Positions 25,902 to 34,525 of a DNA stretch of 64,000 bases are shown piece after piece. The stretch covers positions 416,001-480,000 of the forward strand of contig NZ_CP119127.1 of NCBI RefSeq assembly GCF_030128825.1, given 5' to 3'. Position 1 is the first letter of the stretch, and each line of letters starts with the position of its first letter. The notes below the pieces were generated by a model that worked only from the letters and a program-made list of their open reading frames with translations, made no database searches and had not been told where the DNA came from. This DNA comes from Sphingobium sp. WTD-1 (GTDB lineage: Bacteria > Pseudomonadota > Alphaproteobacteria > Sphingomonadales > Sphingomonadaceae). The translations under genes and the position numbers were made by a program.

Positions 25902-28231
25902 GCCTGATCGATAGCGGCAAGGCGTTGGCGCAAGGCCTGATGCAGGGCGCGATGGCGAAGGTAGTGGCGCTCGCGCCAGATAGCTGGATGCCGGGAGGCG
26001 AACCCGATCCGCTCATCCGTCACCAGCATGGTCATGTCGGCAAGCCCGTCTCGCGCATCGACGGGCCACTCAAGGTGACGGGGGCTGCTCCTTTTGCGGC
26101 GGAGTTTCCTCTGGAAAACATGGTCTACGCCGCCATCGTCTACAGCAGGATCGCGAAAGGTCGCATCACCTCGCTCAATGTCGAAACGGCTGAGAGCGCA
26201 CCCGGCGTCCTGCTCGTGATGACCCATCGTAACGCGCCAAGACTCAAGCCTGCCCCCCTGTTCATGAGTGATCCCAAGGCCGCTGCGGGCGACAGCATTC
26301 CCGTCCTGCAGGATGAGAAGATCTACTGGAATGGTCAGCCGATTGCCATTGTGCTTGCTGACACACAGGAGCAGGCAGACCATGCCGCCACGCTGGTCGA
26401 TGTGATATATGCGGCCGAGCCGGCGGAAACCGACTTTCACGCGGCGATCGCCAAGGGGACGACCCAATCGCAGTTCATGGGACAGCCGCTGCATGACCAG
26501 GTGGGCGATGCGCAGGCAGCATTCGAAAAGGCCGCCGTCAAGATCGACGCGGCCTATTCGACACCGCGCCACAATCATAATCCCATCGAGCTTCATGCCG
26601 TCACGCTATCGTGGCAGGGTGACACGTTACGCATCCATGATGCACAACAGGCGGTCGCGCATTCGGCCTGGACGCTGGGGCAGGTGTTCGATTTGCCAGC
26701 CGACAAGGTCGTCATCACATCGCCTTATGTCGGGGGCGGTTTCGGCAGTAAAACGCTGTGGCAGCATCAGATCATCGCGGCTGCAGCAGCGAAACTCGCC
26801 GAGCGACCTGTCCGATTGATGCTGACCCGAGAAGGTGTCTACCGCACCGTTGGCGGTCGTTCGCCGACCGAGCAGCAGGTCGCTCTGGGCGCGACCGCCG
26901 AGGGCAAGCTCACCGCACTCATCCATCGCGGTGTGACGGCCAAGACATCGCACAATGTCATGCCCGAACCATTCATCCTCCCGACGCGCAGCGCCTACGC
27001 CGCGGAGAATATCCTGCTGGACGTCCAGCATGTCGAGATCGACATGACCAGTAACACATTCATGCGCGCGCCAGGCGAGGCGGTGGGCACCTTCGCGCTT
27101 GAATGCGCGATGGACGAACTGGCCGAGAAGCTCGGTCTCGACCCCATCGAGCTCCGCTTGCGCAACGAGCCGGAGAAGGACCCGATATCCGGTCTGCCCT
27201 TTTCAGCGCGGCATATTGACCAGGCATGGCGCGACGGGGCCGAGCGCTTCGGGTGGAGCGCACGCAACCCTCTGCCAGGCATGCACCAGGAAGACGAATG
27301 GCTGATCGGCATGGGATGCGCTACCGCCACCTATCCCTATTACCGCATGCCCGGCGGCGCAGCCCGCATCACCGTGTCTCGCGCCGGCCATGCGACGATC
27401 GACATTGCCGCGCACGAAATGGGCATGGGTACGGCCACGGCGCAGACGCAGGTGATAGCCGAGCGGCTGGGCCTGCAGATGTCACAAATCCAATTCAACT
27501 ATGGCGACTCAACCTTGCCTGGGCTGGTCCTTGCAGGCGGATCGCAGCAGACGGCATCGATTGGCGCGTCGGTGATTGCAGCCTACAACAAGCTGGTCGC
27601 GCAACTGCTGGCACTGGCAGGGAATGACTCGCCTCTGGCGGGGCTGAAACAGGCAGAGGTGGGAAGTCGGGATGGCGGCCTAGCCAGCCTGGAAGATCCA
27701 TCTCGGTACGAGAGCTACGCGTCGATTCTCTCGCGCGCCCAGCGCGACGCCGTCGTCATCGAAGCCGAGCCGCCCATGCCGCTCGAGACCATGCACTGGT
27801 CGATGCACAGCCATGGCGCCATGTTCTGCGAAGTGCGGGTCAACATGATAACGGGTGAACCGTGCATATCTCGCTTCCTGGGGTCGTTCGACTGCGGCCG
27901 CATCCTCAATCCCAAGACGGCGGCGAGCCAGTTTAGGGGGGGCATCATCATGGGTCTGGGCCTCGCGCTGATGGAGGAAGCACAGTTCGACGAGCGGAGC
28001 GGACGGATCATGAACCCCAGCCTCGCTGAATATCATATGCCGGTGCATATGGACGTTCCGGAAATCGATGTCATCTGGACCGACATACCCGACCCTCACA
28101 CACCCATGGGCGCGCGGGGCGTCGGCGAAATTGGCATCACCGGGACGGGGGCTGCGGTCGCCAACGCGATCTACAATGCGACTGGGAAACGCGTGCGTGA
28201 TTTGCCGATCACGCTCGACAAATTAATTTAG
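25898..28231 (+). CDS. Molybdopterin-binding catalytic subunit (PaoC-like)
   Basis: A 777-residue large subunit of the xanthine oxidase family. After the domain-start segment (GKPVSRIDGPLKVTGAAPFAAEF) it has the molybdenum-binding region with GGGFGSKTLWQHQ, ARMRAPGE-like FMRAPGEAVG, GGSQQTASIG, and the catalytic Glu in GARGVGEIGITGTG near the C-terminus. It oxidises aldehydes or N-heterocycles; the substrate cannot be read from the sequence. The ATG at 25898 lies in the ATGA overlap. No maturation gene (paoD/xdhC-like) follows within the window. Confidence 0.93.
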   Translation: MSLIDSGKALAQGLMQGAMAKVVALAPDSWMPGGEPDPLIRHQHGHVGKPVSRIDGPLKVTGAAPFAAEFPLENMVYAAIVYSRIAKGRITSLNVETAESAPGVLLVMTHRNAPRLKPAPLFMSDPKAAAGDSIPVLQDEKIYWNGQPIAIVLADTQEQADHAATLVDVIYAAEPAETDFHAAIAKGTTQSQFMGQPLHDQVGDAQAAFEKAAVKIDAAYSTPRHNHNPIELHAVTLSWQGDTLRIHDAQQAVAHSAWTLGQVFDLPADKVVITSPYVGGGFGSKTLWQHQIIAAAAAKLAERPVRLMLTREGVYRTVGGRSPTEQQVALGATAEGKLTALIHRGVTAKTSHNVMPEPFILPTRSAYAAENILLDVQHVEIDMTSNTFMRAPGEAVGTFALECAMDELAEKLGLDPIELRLRNEPEKDPISGLPFSARHIDQAWRDGAERFGWSARNPLPGMHQEDEWLIGMGCATATYPYYRMPGGAARITVSRAGHATIDIAAHEMGMGTATAQTQVIAERLGLQMSQIQFNYGDSTLPGLVLAGGSQQTASIGASVIAAYNKLVAQLLALAGNDSPLAGLKQAEVGSRDGGLASLEDPSRYESYASILSRAQRDAVVIEAEPPMPLETMHWSMHSHGAMFCEVRVNMITGEPCISRFLGSFDCGRILNPKTAASQFRGGIIMGLGLALMEEAQFDERSGRIMNPSLAEYHMPVHMDVPEIDVIWTDIPDPHTPMGARGVGEIGITGTGAAVANAIYNATGKRVRDLPITLDKLI

Positions 28232-28644
28232 GATATCGCTTGATGGCAACGCCGGCTGTGATGACGGCAAATGGGACATTTTGCCCGGTCCGCTTTGGAG
28301 CGCCAAAACGGGAGACCGGACATTCGGATCACATCTACGTGATGAGCGCAGCCGCCCTTCATATTTGCCGTTTAAGCTGACGCACGAGCATTCCGGAAGC
28401 AGCGATTCGATCGTCTCCGTATTAATGCGATGCGCTGGAGGGAGGCCGCATAAAAATTGGCCTGCGCCAAGGCAGGGGCTTCTGCGACCGGGCGGAGCCC
28501 GGCATCCCGCCAGTCGATCATTACAGGATGGCCGCGACGCCACAGGCGACGCGAGGCTGAGCGATCCGCCGCATGCGGATCGTGGCCCTAGAGTGGAGGT
28601 CGTGCACCTGCGCGAGGCGCCCAAATCACTCCAATACCCAATAC
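28232..28644. other. Intergenic region before the defence island
   Basis: No supported gene; long open frames on both strands (28223-28660 minus, 28281-28685 plus) are low-complexity and mutually overlapping. The composition becomes AT-rich toward the end, where two operator-like palindromes begin. The junction between housekeeping and defence genes lies here. Confidence 0.4.
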
Positions 28645-28663
28645 AAAGTAGCAATGCCACTTT
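28645..28663. promoter_or_regulatory. Operator-like imperfect palindrome 1
   Basis: AAAGTAGCAATGCCACTTT is a 19-base near-palindrome with the same AGCAATGC centre as the perfect palindrome 34 bases downstream. Regular spacing of about three helical turns suggests binding of the same dimer to both. Confidence 0.65.
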
Positions 28664-28678
28664 CCCCTTGTGTTACTC

Positions 28679-28697
28679 AAAATAGCAATGCTATTTT
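28679..28697. promoter_or_regulatory. Operator-like perfect palindrome 2, overlapping the promoter
   Basis: AAAATAGCAATGCTATTTT has perfect 9-base arms around one central base and ends five bases before the regulator start codon. Its last six bases could be the -10 (TATTTT) with TTGTGT at 28668-28673 as -35. That would make the transcript leaderless, in line with no ribosome site before 28703. The dyad would then sit in the spacer, as at MerR-controlled promoters. Confidence 0.65.
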
Positions 28698-28702
28698 AGA
28701 CT

Positions 28703-29395
28703 ATGGCCCGCGACCTAACCGAGCAGAAATACACGCAAGGGGACGTCCTTGCGGTCACGCGGCTACGTAAGGATCTGCTGCAGACGTGGATCAACCGGAA
28801 GGTTGTGGCGCTCGGCGAACAGCATCCTGGCAGCGGGCGTCGGCGGCTCTATTCCAAGATCGATATCGTCAAGCTCGCGCTGATGCGGCGGATTGCAGAT
28901 TTCGGGCTCGACCTGTCGATCGGGCGCGATCTTGCAAGCGAGGCCGAGCGGCGCCTGCTCAGCGATCGCGGCGTCGAGTGGGGGGTGCACCTCTCGATCA
29001 AAAAGCGCGAAGCGACGCATGAGGAGATCAAGGTCGAGATCATCTCGGCTGGATATTCAACGCTCTCGCTCCACTATGGCGCCACGGTCGGCGACTCTCG
29101 CGACATGCGCGTGTCCAATTTTACCGAACCGTTCGAGCCGATGTTCAGCCGCCGAACGAAGGAGTTACTCGTCGAGGAACGGCCGATCGATCCCGACAAG
29201 CGCGACGCGTTGGCGCGTGCCGGCGTTCACGCCGAGCCGGCGCTGATCTTCCCGTTCGGCGAGATCGTCAATGGCGCGCTGGTCCAAATCGATGCGCTTG
29301 ATCAGGGGCCGCTGCCCGGCGTGATGGATGCGATGATCGAAATTGAGCTCGGCAAACGCGCTAAAGCGATCGAGTTGAAGAGCGAACATGGCTGA
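28703..29395 (+). CDS. MerR-like HTH regulator of the nuclease cassette
   Basis: A 230-residue protein whose first 90 residues read as a MerR-type winged helix (GDVLAVTRLRKDLLQTWINRKVVAL, GRRRLYSKIDIVKLALMRRI). The rest has no recognised domain but looks like a mixed strand/helix ligand or dimerisation domain. It is the first gene of an operon with a membrane protein (8-base overlap) and an Mrr-like nuclease. The two palindromes directly upstream suggest autoregulation. No Shine-Dalgarno is visible, which fits a leaderless message. Confidence 0.7.
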   Translation: MARDLTEQKYTQGDVLAVTRLRKDLLQTWINRKVVALGEQHPGSGRRRLYSKIDIVKLALMRRIADFGLDLSIGRDLASEAERRLLSDRGVEWGVHLSIKKREATHEEIKVEIISAGYSTLSLHYGATVGDSRDMRVSNFTEPFEPMFSRRTKELLVEERPIDPDKRDALARAGVHAEPALIFPFGEIVNGALVQIDALDQGPLPGVMDAMIEIELGKRAKAIELKSEHG

Positions 29396-29780
29396 CGCCC
29401 GCGCCCGCGAGCAGCTGCGCCAGGAGCGCGAAGCGTTCAATCGGGCATGCCGGCATAGCGAAGCGTGGTTCCGGCTGCGGCTCGCGCTCGGCTATCTGGG
29501 CCTCGGCATAATGCTCGCGATCACGGGCACTGCGGCATGGGTGCTGTTCCACCCAACGACCTATGGGCCGCTGCCGCTCGGCACGGCGGGAGGCGCGATC
29601 CTGATCCAAACGCTCGGGCTCGGCTTTGCGATCGTGCGGATAGTGCTGCTCCAGCCGCAGGTCGCGGGTCTCACACCGGCGACGACAGTCGCCAATCGCG
29701 CGCGCACGCCAGCAAGTGGCAAGTCCCCCAAGGTAAGGATCGCCACGACGCCCAACAGCGCCGTTGCGAACGAGGGTTGA
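29388..29780 (+). CDS. Small membrane protein of the nuclease cassette
   Basis: A 130-residue protein with a charged N-terminal helix (residues 1-30), two hydrophobic helices (about 35-53, LGYLGLGIMLAITGTAAWVL, and about 62-82, GTAGGAILIQTLGLGFAIV) and a basic, Thr/Ala-rich cytoplasmic tail. Not recognised. It overlaps the regulator and sits four bases before the nuclease gene, so it belongs to the same operon. Two-helix membrane partners are common in defence cassettes, but its role is unknown. Confidence 0.65.
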   Translation: MADARAREQLRQEREAFNRACRHSEAWFRLRLALGYLGLGIMLAITGTAAWVLFHPTTYGPLPLGTAGGAILIQTLGLGFAIVRIVLLQPQVAGLTPATTVANRARTPASGKSPKVRIATTPNSAVANEG

Positions 29781-29784
29781 TCCG

Positions 29785-30792
29785 ATGGGCCATATCATCA
29801 TGCCGGCCTTCGCCTTTCGCAGTGCGCTCAGCGAGGATAGTGGTGTACGATCGGGGTTCGCGCTGAGCGAGGCGGACATGCTCGCGCATCTGCCCGCCAA
29901 CCATCATCTGCGCGAACGCCTGATCAGCGATGAGGTGCTGCGCCTCGGATCGGACGACTATGCCGAGGCGGTCGGCGACCTCCTGTTCGCGCTTGGGGCG
30001 ACACCGAAACCCGGTATGCCGACGCTCGGTATGCGCCTGATGGCGCTGCTTGGAGGTGATTGGCGGTCGCAGTTCGCACTTGACGAGTTGCTGACCATCG
30101 AGGCGGTCGCGAACCATTATCTGCGCTTGCGGAACCAGAATGACGATGAGCAGGCGGCGATCTTCGCCGAGCTGAAGGCCATGGTCGACGGCAAGGCGGG
30201 CGTGTTCGATGCACTGATCGAGGCGATGACCCACGATTTGGCCTTTAATCCCCATTTCACGCGCGACGTTGCCAACGCCGATATGGTCGCGCTCAGCGCG
30301 CTGTTTGCCAGCGAGCAACTGCCGGCCGACGGCGCGCAGTATTTCGACCAGCGGTTCATCAACTATCTGGGCAGCCAGCCCGACAAATTGGGCGATATCC
30401 ATTGGCGGCAGTTCGAGGGTCTGACAGCCGAGTGGTTCCAGCGCAGCGGCTATGACGTCGAGCTGGGGCCAGGCCGCAATGATGGCAGCGTCGACCTGCG
30501 GCTGTGGCATCGCGGCGCGCAGCCGGGTGCACCGCCCGCGGTCATCGTCCAGTGCAAGCGGCAGAAGCAGAAGGTCGAGCGCGTAGTGGTGAAGGCGCTC
30601 TATGCCGACATGCTCGAAGAGCGCGCCGGTGCCGGGCTGGTCGTCACGACGAGCGACATCAGCCCAGGCGCCGCCAAGGATGTCCGCGCACGTGCCTATC
30701 CGATCACCACGGCGAACCGAAAACAGGTACAGGACTGGATCCAGGCGATGCGCAAACCTCATGCCGGGATCGTCAGCGACTTGATCGGCTAA
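29785..30792 (+). CDS. Mrr-like restriction endonuclease domain protein
   Basis: A 335-residue protein with a helical N-terminal region of about 200 residues of unknown family and a C-terminal PD-(D/E)XK nuclease domain of the Mrr type. FEGLTAEWFQRSGYDVELG precedes the catalytic Asp237 in NDGSVDLRLW and the QCKRQK strand (Lys258), then AGLVVTTSDISPGA. Mrr-type enzymes cut modified or foreign DNA. The ATG at 29785 is four bases after the membrane-protein gene. An IS5-family element now follows 27 bases after the stop. Confidence 0.82.
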   Translation: MGHIIMPAFAFRSALSEDSGVRSGFALSEADMLAHLPANHHLRERLISDEVLRLGSDDYAEAVGDLLFALGATPKPGMPTLGMRLMALLGGDWRSQFALDELLTIEAVANHYLRLRNQNDDEQAAIFAELKAMVDGKAGVFDALIEAMTHDLAFNPHFTRDVANADMVALSALFASEQLPADGAQYFDQRFINYLGSQPDKLGDIHWRQFEGLTAEWFQRSGYDVELGPGRNDGSVDLRLWHRGAQPGAPPAVIVQCKRQKQKVERVVVKALYADMLEERAGAGLVVTTSDISPGAAKDVRARAYPITTANRKQVQDWIQAMRKPHAGIVSDLIG

Positions 30793-30819
30793 GTGCCAAT
30801 GCGAACCAAGGACAGGCTA

Positions 30820-31668
30820 GGCGGCGTTGACAAAAGGGATTCCCAATCGGTGCGTGTTCTGATTCAAGGCTGCTCTTTGGGGAGCGGTCATGGATCGAGG
30901 GGATTTGTCGGACGCGGAGTGGGAGTTGATCGGGCCGCTACTCCCGTCCGAGCGTGGGAGGCATGCCCGACCGGCCGGCGATAACCGGCGCTTTCTCAAT
31001 GGCATGCTGCATGTGCTGCGGGTCGGTTGCCCGTGGCGCGACATGCACGAGCGCTATGGCAAGTGGAACTCGGTCTATGTCCGGTTCCGGCGCTGGGCGG
31101 AGCAAGGCGTCTGGGACGCCATGCTGCAAACGTTGGTCGATCTGGGCCTCACCGACGACTGGCAGCACATGATCGACAGCACCACGGTTCGCGGCCACGT
31201 CTCGGCAGCGGGCGGAAAAGGGGGGCTTGTGCGCAGGCTTTTGGTCGATCACGCGGCGGCTTTACGAGCAAGATCCACGCCCGCTGTGACAATCAGGGCC
31301 TCCCTGTCGGCTTCATCCTTACCGGCGGCGAGGCATCGGACTATACGGCGGCCGACGATCTGATGAACCTGCCGCTGCCCAAGCCCAGGGCGCTGCTCGC
31401 CGACAAAGGCTATGATGGCGACAGGTTCCGGGAGAACCTGCTCATGCGAGGCATCCTGCCCGTCATCCCGCCGCGCTCCAACCGCAAGGTGCCGGCCCAT
31501 CCCGACTACCGGCGCTACAAGGATCGCAATCGTGTCGAGCGCATGTTCGCCAAACTCAAGCAGCAGCGCCGCATCGCCACCCGCTACGACAAGACCGTCC
31601 TGTCGTTCGAGAGCTTCATCAACCTCGCTGCCGCGCGACTATGGCTGAAAGCTTTTGTCAACACCGCC
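30820..31668 (+). mobile_element. IS5-family insertion sequence (IS427-like group), complete, 849 bp
   Basis: The inverted ends are GGCGGCGTTGACAAAAG (30820-30836) and CTTTTGTCAACACCGCC (31652-31668), differing at one base. Each end is flanked by TA (30818-30819, 31669-31670), the short duplication seen in this group. It carries a two-frame transposase. It has landed between the Mrr-like nuclease gene and the HEPN-like gene. The flanking sequence rejoins smoothly when the element is removed, leaving AAGGACAGG close before the ATG at 31673. Confidence 0.92.
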
Positions 31669-31671
31669 TAG
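30890..31671 (+). CDS. IS5-family transposase made by -1 frameshifting
   Basis: The first frame (30890-31363) begins MDRGDLSDAEWELIGPLLP and carries the first catalytic Asp (HMIDSTTVRGH). The second frame, open to 31671, carries the second Asp (LLADKGYDGD) and the Glu (NRVERMFAKLKQQRRIATRYDK). The frames join by a -1 shift in the run AAAAGGGGGG (31216-31225), as in other members of the group, giving a protein of about 260 residues. The stop TAG (31669-31671) lies outside the right inverted repeat and uses the TA duplication. Confidence 0.9.
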
Positions 31672-31672
31672 G

Positions 31673-32140
31673 ATGCGTCACGACGAGATATCCGAGGAAC
31701 TGCGCGATCTCGCGTTCGACTACTTCTACTGGTTTTCGCGCTTTGAGTTCGCGCTGAAGGAAGCGCCTTATCTCGAGGACGACACGGTCGGTGCGCGCGC
31801 CATGCCCGGCTGGGAGAAGTTCTTCGCCGATTGGAAGGACCGATATACGCTGACGCCCGCAGGTCAAAAGCTGATCGACGCGAAACCGCAGCGGCAGGTG
31901 GTCGGCCAGAGCGGTCTCGACTTCGCCGAAGTTCGCTTCGACGACAAACCCAGCGATCTCGTCAAAGTGATCCGGCTCGCTAAAACCGTGCGGAACAATC
32001 TGTTCCATGGGGGCAAGCATGGCAGCTCCTATTGGGACGATCCCGACCGGATGCGCGCTCTGATCCCGATCGCCAAAGCCGCGCTCGACGATATTGCGCA
32101 GCAGACCGGCCTCGGCGCGGACTACAGCCGCTACTACTGA
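31673..32140 (+). CDS. HEPN-like small protein, downstream of the IS insertion
   Basis: A 155-residue, mostly helical protein. Two features suggest the HEPN fold: an N-terminal helix with FSRFEFALKE, and VRNNLFHGGKHG giving the R-x4-H motif (Arg107, His112) of HEPN RNases, positioned late in the chain. HEPN proteins often act as RNA-cleaving effectors in defence and toxin systems. Before the IS arrived it would have been the fourth gene of the MerR/membrane/Mrr operon, with its ribosome site AAGGACAGG about 8 bases upstream. Now the ATG lies one base after the transposase stop. No nucleotidyltransferase antitoxin is adjacent. Confidence 0.7.
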   Translation: MRHDEISEELRDLAFDYFYWFSRFEFALKEAPYLEDDTVGARAMPGWEKFFADWKDRYTLTPAGQKLIDAKPQRQVVGQSGLDFAEVRFDDKPSDLVKVIRLAKTVRNNLFHGGKHGSSYWDDPDRMRALIPIAKAALDDIAQQTGLGADYSRYY

Positions 32141-32201
32141 CGCGGCACGCAGAACGCCGCGCCGACACAACATCAACGACGGCACTCGAAAAGCCCCGCC
32201 G

Positions 32202-33860
32202 TCAGGCGGGCCGCACCTCGGCGAGCGTGACCTGATAGCCGAGCGGTTTGAGAATGGTTGTGATCAGCCGCGTCTGGCTGGCATGCATCGAGTCTGACGG
32301 CGCTTTGATCTCGGCAAACCGAACCTCCCTGTCTCGCCAGAGCGTCAGATCAGGCCAGCCGGCGCGCAGATCATAGGGCGCGTCGGCGAAGAGCCGCGCG
32401 ATCGCGGCCAGCCGCTCGGTGCCGAGGGCGTCGAACAGGCCGCTGACATGATCCCAGCGGACTCGCGGATAGAAGGCGGGCGTCTCGCCGGCGGTGGCGG
32501 CAATCATCGCCCAGTTGCGGCTGAGCTGCGCCGTCGTCGCGCGCCCGCAGGCATCGATCAGCGCACCGCGCGAGAAGCGATCCTCATCGAAGGCAACGTT
32601 CTGCGCATAGAGCGCTTCGATATAGGTGTCGGCGTTGCGCGGTTGGAGCCGCGCGAAGGACGCAGCCTTGATCAGGGTGAGCATCAGCCCGCCTTCGGCG
32701 GCCGCACCCGACCAGCCTTGTGCCACATAGTGGGCGAGCGCGGCTTCCTCGACGCTCGCCCAAGCGTCCTTGGGATGATACCGCCATAGCTTCGGCTCGC
32801 CGCAATGGAGCGCGATCACTTCATGCACGATCCCAACGCGCTCGGCCTGCCGCTCGAACTTGCTGAGCTTGCGAACCGGAGTAGATCCTGGCGACAGTGC
32901 CTTGCGCAACTTGTCCGCCCGCCGCGTGACGCCAACTTGTGGGTCGAGCGCAAGCGCCTCGTCGTAGGCGACGAGCGCTGCCGCCCCGTCACCGGTTTCC
33001 TCGAGCAATTCGCCGCGAATGCGCAAGGCGCGGGCGCGGACGTAGACATCGTTATCCTGAGCGGCACGTTCGAGCCCAGCGATGATCCGCGCCACGAAAT
33101 CGGCATCGCGCACTTGGCCTGCATCTCCGAGCAGCGATCGGATGGCCGTAAGGTCGCCGGCGGCAACACGGTGCGTCTGCCAGCCGTCCCGATCAATCAT
33201 GGTACCGTCGAAGCGATAACCGATTCGCTCGGCATAGCGTCGGATCAGAAACAGCTGCCGCGCGGCCGTGTCGAACTCATAGCCATCGGCCCAGCCGGTC
33301 TCCGGCTCCCACCGGGCGATTTCGGCCGCGGTCGTTAGGTCGAACAGCATGTAGAGGCAGCTATCCGGGCTGCCGGGTGCGTTCGCAGTTTGGCAGATGG
33401 CGAACGTGCCGTCGTTCGATAGGCCGTTGCTGATCAGGTTGGCGGCGATGTTGAGCGCCATGATCGCGGTACCGTCGCGGCGGAAGGCGACGAACCGCCC
33501 CTTGAGCCCTTCGCCAAACATCCAGTCGTTGAGGATGAGGGTGCCGTCGTTGGCGACCTTTCCGCCCTGCGGACGCTCAAGCCGGCCTTCGCAGATGAGG
33601 CGGTCCTGTTCGAGCAGAGCCCAGCGTCCATGGCCCTCCGCGCGATTGCCACCGATAGTTCCTTCCGGATTGCAATCCGACCAGATCAGCCGAAACTGGC
33701 CGTTCGGTGACTTGGCGAACTGCCCGACGAAGTCGAGCGCATCGATCGTGATCAGCCGTTCGGAGAATTCGCGAACTTGAAGTTGCGCTGACGGCTCCAC
33801 GGCCGATAAGGCAACTTCAGCCTTGTTCGTGCCGAACAGCCGATCGAGAAGGCCCTTCAT
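32202..33860 (-). CDS. Large protein with TPR-like region and C-terminal VRR-NUC nuclease domain
   Basis: A 552-residue protein. Residues 1 to about 240 are strand-rich repeats with W/D motifs (RLIWSDCNPEGTIGGN, FVAFRRDGTAIMALN, MLFDLTTAAEIARWEPE), resembling a beta-propeller-type sensor. Residues about 265-330 look like a TPR (RGELLEETGDGAAALVAYDEAL). The last 65 residues match a VRR-NUC nuclease: AGWPDLTLWRDREVRFAEIKAP with the D..E-x-K acids, then SQTRLITTILKPLGYQVTLAEV. The architecture is unfamiliar to me. It is a single gene running toward the HEPN-like gene, inside the defence island. Confidence 0.75.
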   Translation of the reverse strand: MKGLLDRLFGTNKAEVALSAVEPSAQLQVREFSERLITIDALDFVGQFAKSPNGQFRLIWSDCNPEGTIGGNRAEGHGRWALLEQDRLICEGRLERPQGGKVANDGTLILNDWMFGEGLKGRFVAFRRDGTAIMALNIAANLISNGLSNDGTFAICQTANAPGSPDSCLYMLFDLTTAAEIARWEPETGWADGYEFDTAARQLFLIRRYAERIGYRFDGTMIDRDGWQTHRVAAGDLTAIRSLLGDAGQVRDADFVARIIAGLERAAQDNDVYVRARALRIRGELLEETGDGAAALVAYDEALALDPQVGVTRRADKLRKALSPGSTPVRKLSKFERQAERVGIVHEVIALHCGEPKLWRYHPKDAWASVEEAALAHYVAQGWSGAAAEGGLMLTLIKAASFARLQPRNADTYIEALYAQNVAFDEDRFSRGALIDACGRATTAQLSRNWAMIAATAGETPAFYPRVRWDHVSGLFDALGTERLAAIARLFADAPYDLRAGWPDLTLWRDREVRFAEIKAPSDSMHASQTRLITTILKPLGYQVTLAEVRPA

Positions 33861-34011
33861 GAATCAACTCCACCGCTTCAATTCCGATACTCTAGCACAG
33901 CGCCATACGGCAGCATCGCACTGATCTTATCGGCGGGCGCCCCCTTACCGCTATGCAGCCACAATGCTGGTGATCGAAGCGCCAGTTTCTCAGCACCGAA
34001 CGAACACTCCA

Positions 34012-34482
34012 TCAACGTTTCGTTCGGCGCTGCACGATGGTCTGCGCGAGGATACGGCGATTGATCTTGCGCTTCCAATCTAGTTGCGCCTGCGAGAGGA
34101 CGCGCTTCCGGGCAGTCTGCAACAAGAAGCGATACTCTTTTTCGCTATAAAGATAGCCCATGCGATAGGCATGCTCGATCAGATCATGATTGGCATTGGC
34201 CGTATCATCTTGGGCAATGCGCTTCAGGCCGTCGAACAGATTCCCAGTGCTGATCTGTATGAAGCGGTTGATGCAGATATTACCAACATAAGTGCTTATG
34301 CCATTATGGCGATTGCGTATGTAGCAATGCTCCTTAATGTCCTGACCACAAGGGCAATTATCCCATTCGTCGCTAATTTCTACCGCGACGAGATCCCACT
34401 CCTGACGCGCTTCTTCAAAGCTTGATGCGACTGAAAGAGGAAGAATATGCGCCTTGAGTTGCTCGAGATTTTGAGATGCCAT
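34012..34482 (-). CDS. Cysteine-rich putative zinc-binding protein, possible fourth CBASS gene
   Basis: A 156-residue protein with a conserved-looking cysteine cluster CPCGQDIKEHCYIRN followed by STYVGNICINRF, which can bind one zinc. The C-terminal third is helical and very basic (TARKRVLSQAQ, KRKINRR, QRRTKR), suggesting nucleic-acid contact. The ATG at 34482 has GAGGAGG upstream; a TTG start at 34506 is possible. It lies 43 bases after the patatin effector stop on the same strand, so it is probably cotranscribed with the CBASS genes. It is not a known CBASS component that I recognise; similar CPCG-type proteins occur elsewhere without assigned function. Confidence 0.6.
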   Translation of the reverse strand: MASQNLEQLKAHILPLSVASSFEEARQEWDLVAVEISDEWDNCPCGQDIKEHCYIRNRHNGISTYVGNICINRFIQISTGNLFDGLKRIAQDDTANANHDLIEHAYRMGYLYSEKEYRFLLQTARKRVLSQAQLDWKRKINRRILAQTIVQRRTKR

Positions 34483-34525
34483 CGTTGCGTTGTCCTCCTC
34501 AAACAAGCGGATTATCGATCATCCA

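Noticed and set aside
29671..30762. 363-residue leftward frame opposite the Mrr-like gene
   Set aside because: The plus frame has nuclease motifs and an operon context; the minus frame is a compositional mirror.
31216..31225. Frameshift in the IS5-family transposase read as a mutation
   Set aside because: A -1 shift at an A/G slippery run is the normal expression mode of this IS group, and both catalytic halves are intact.
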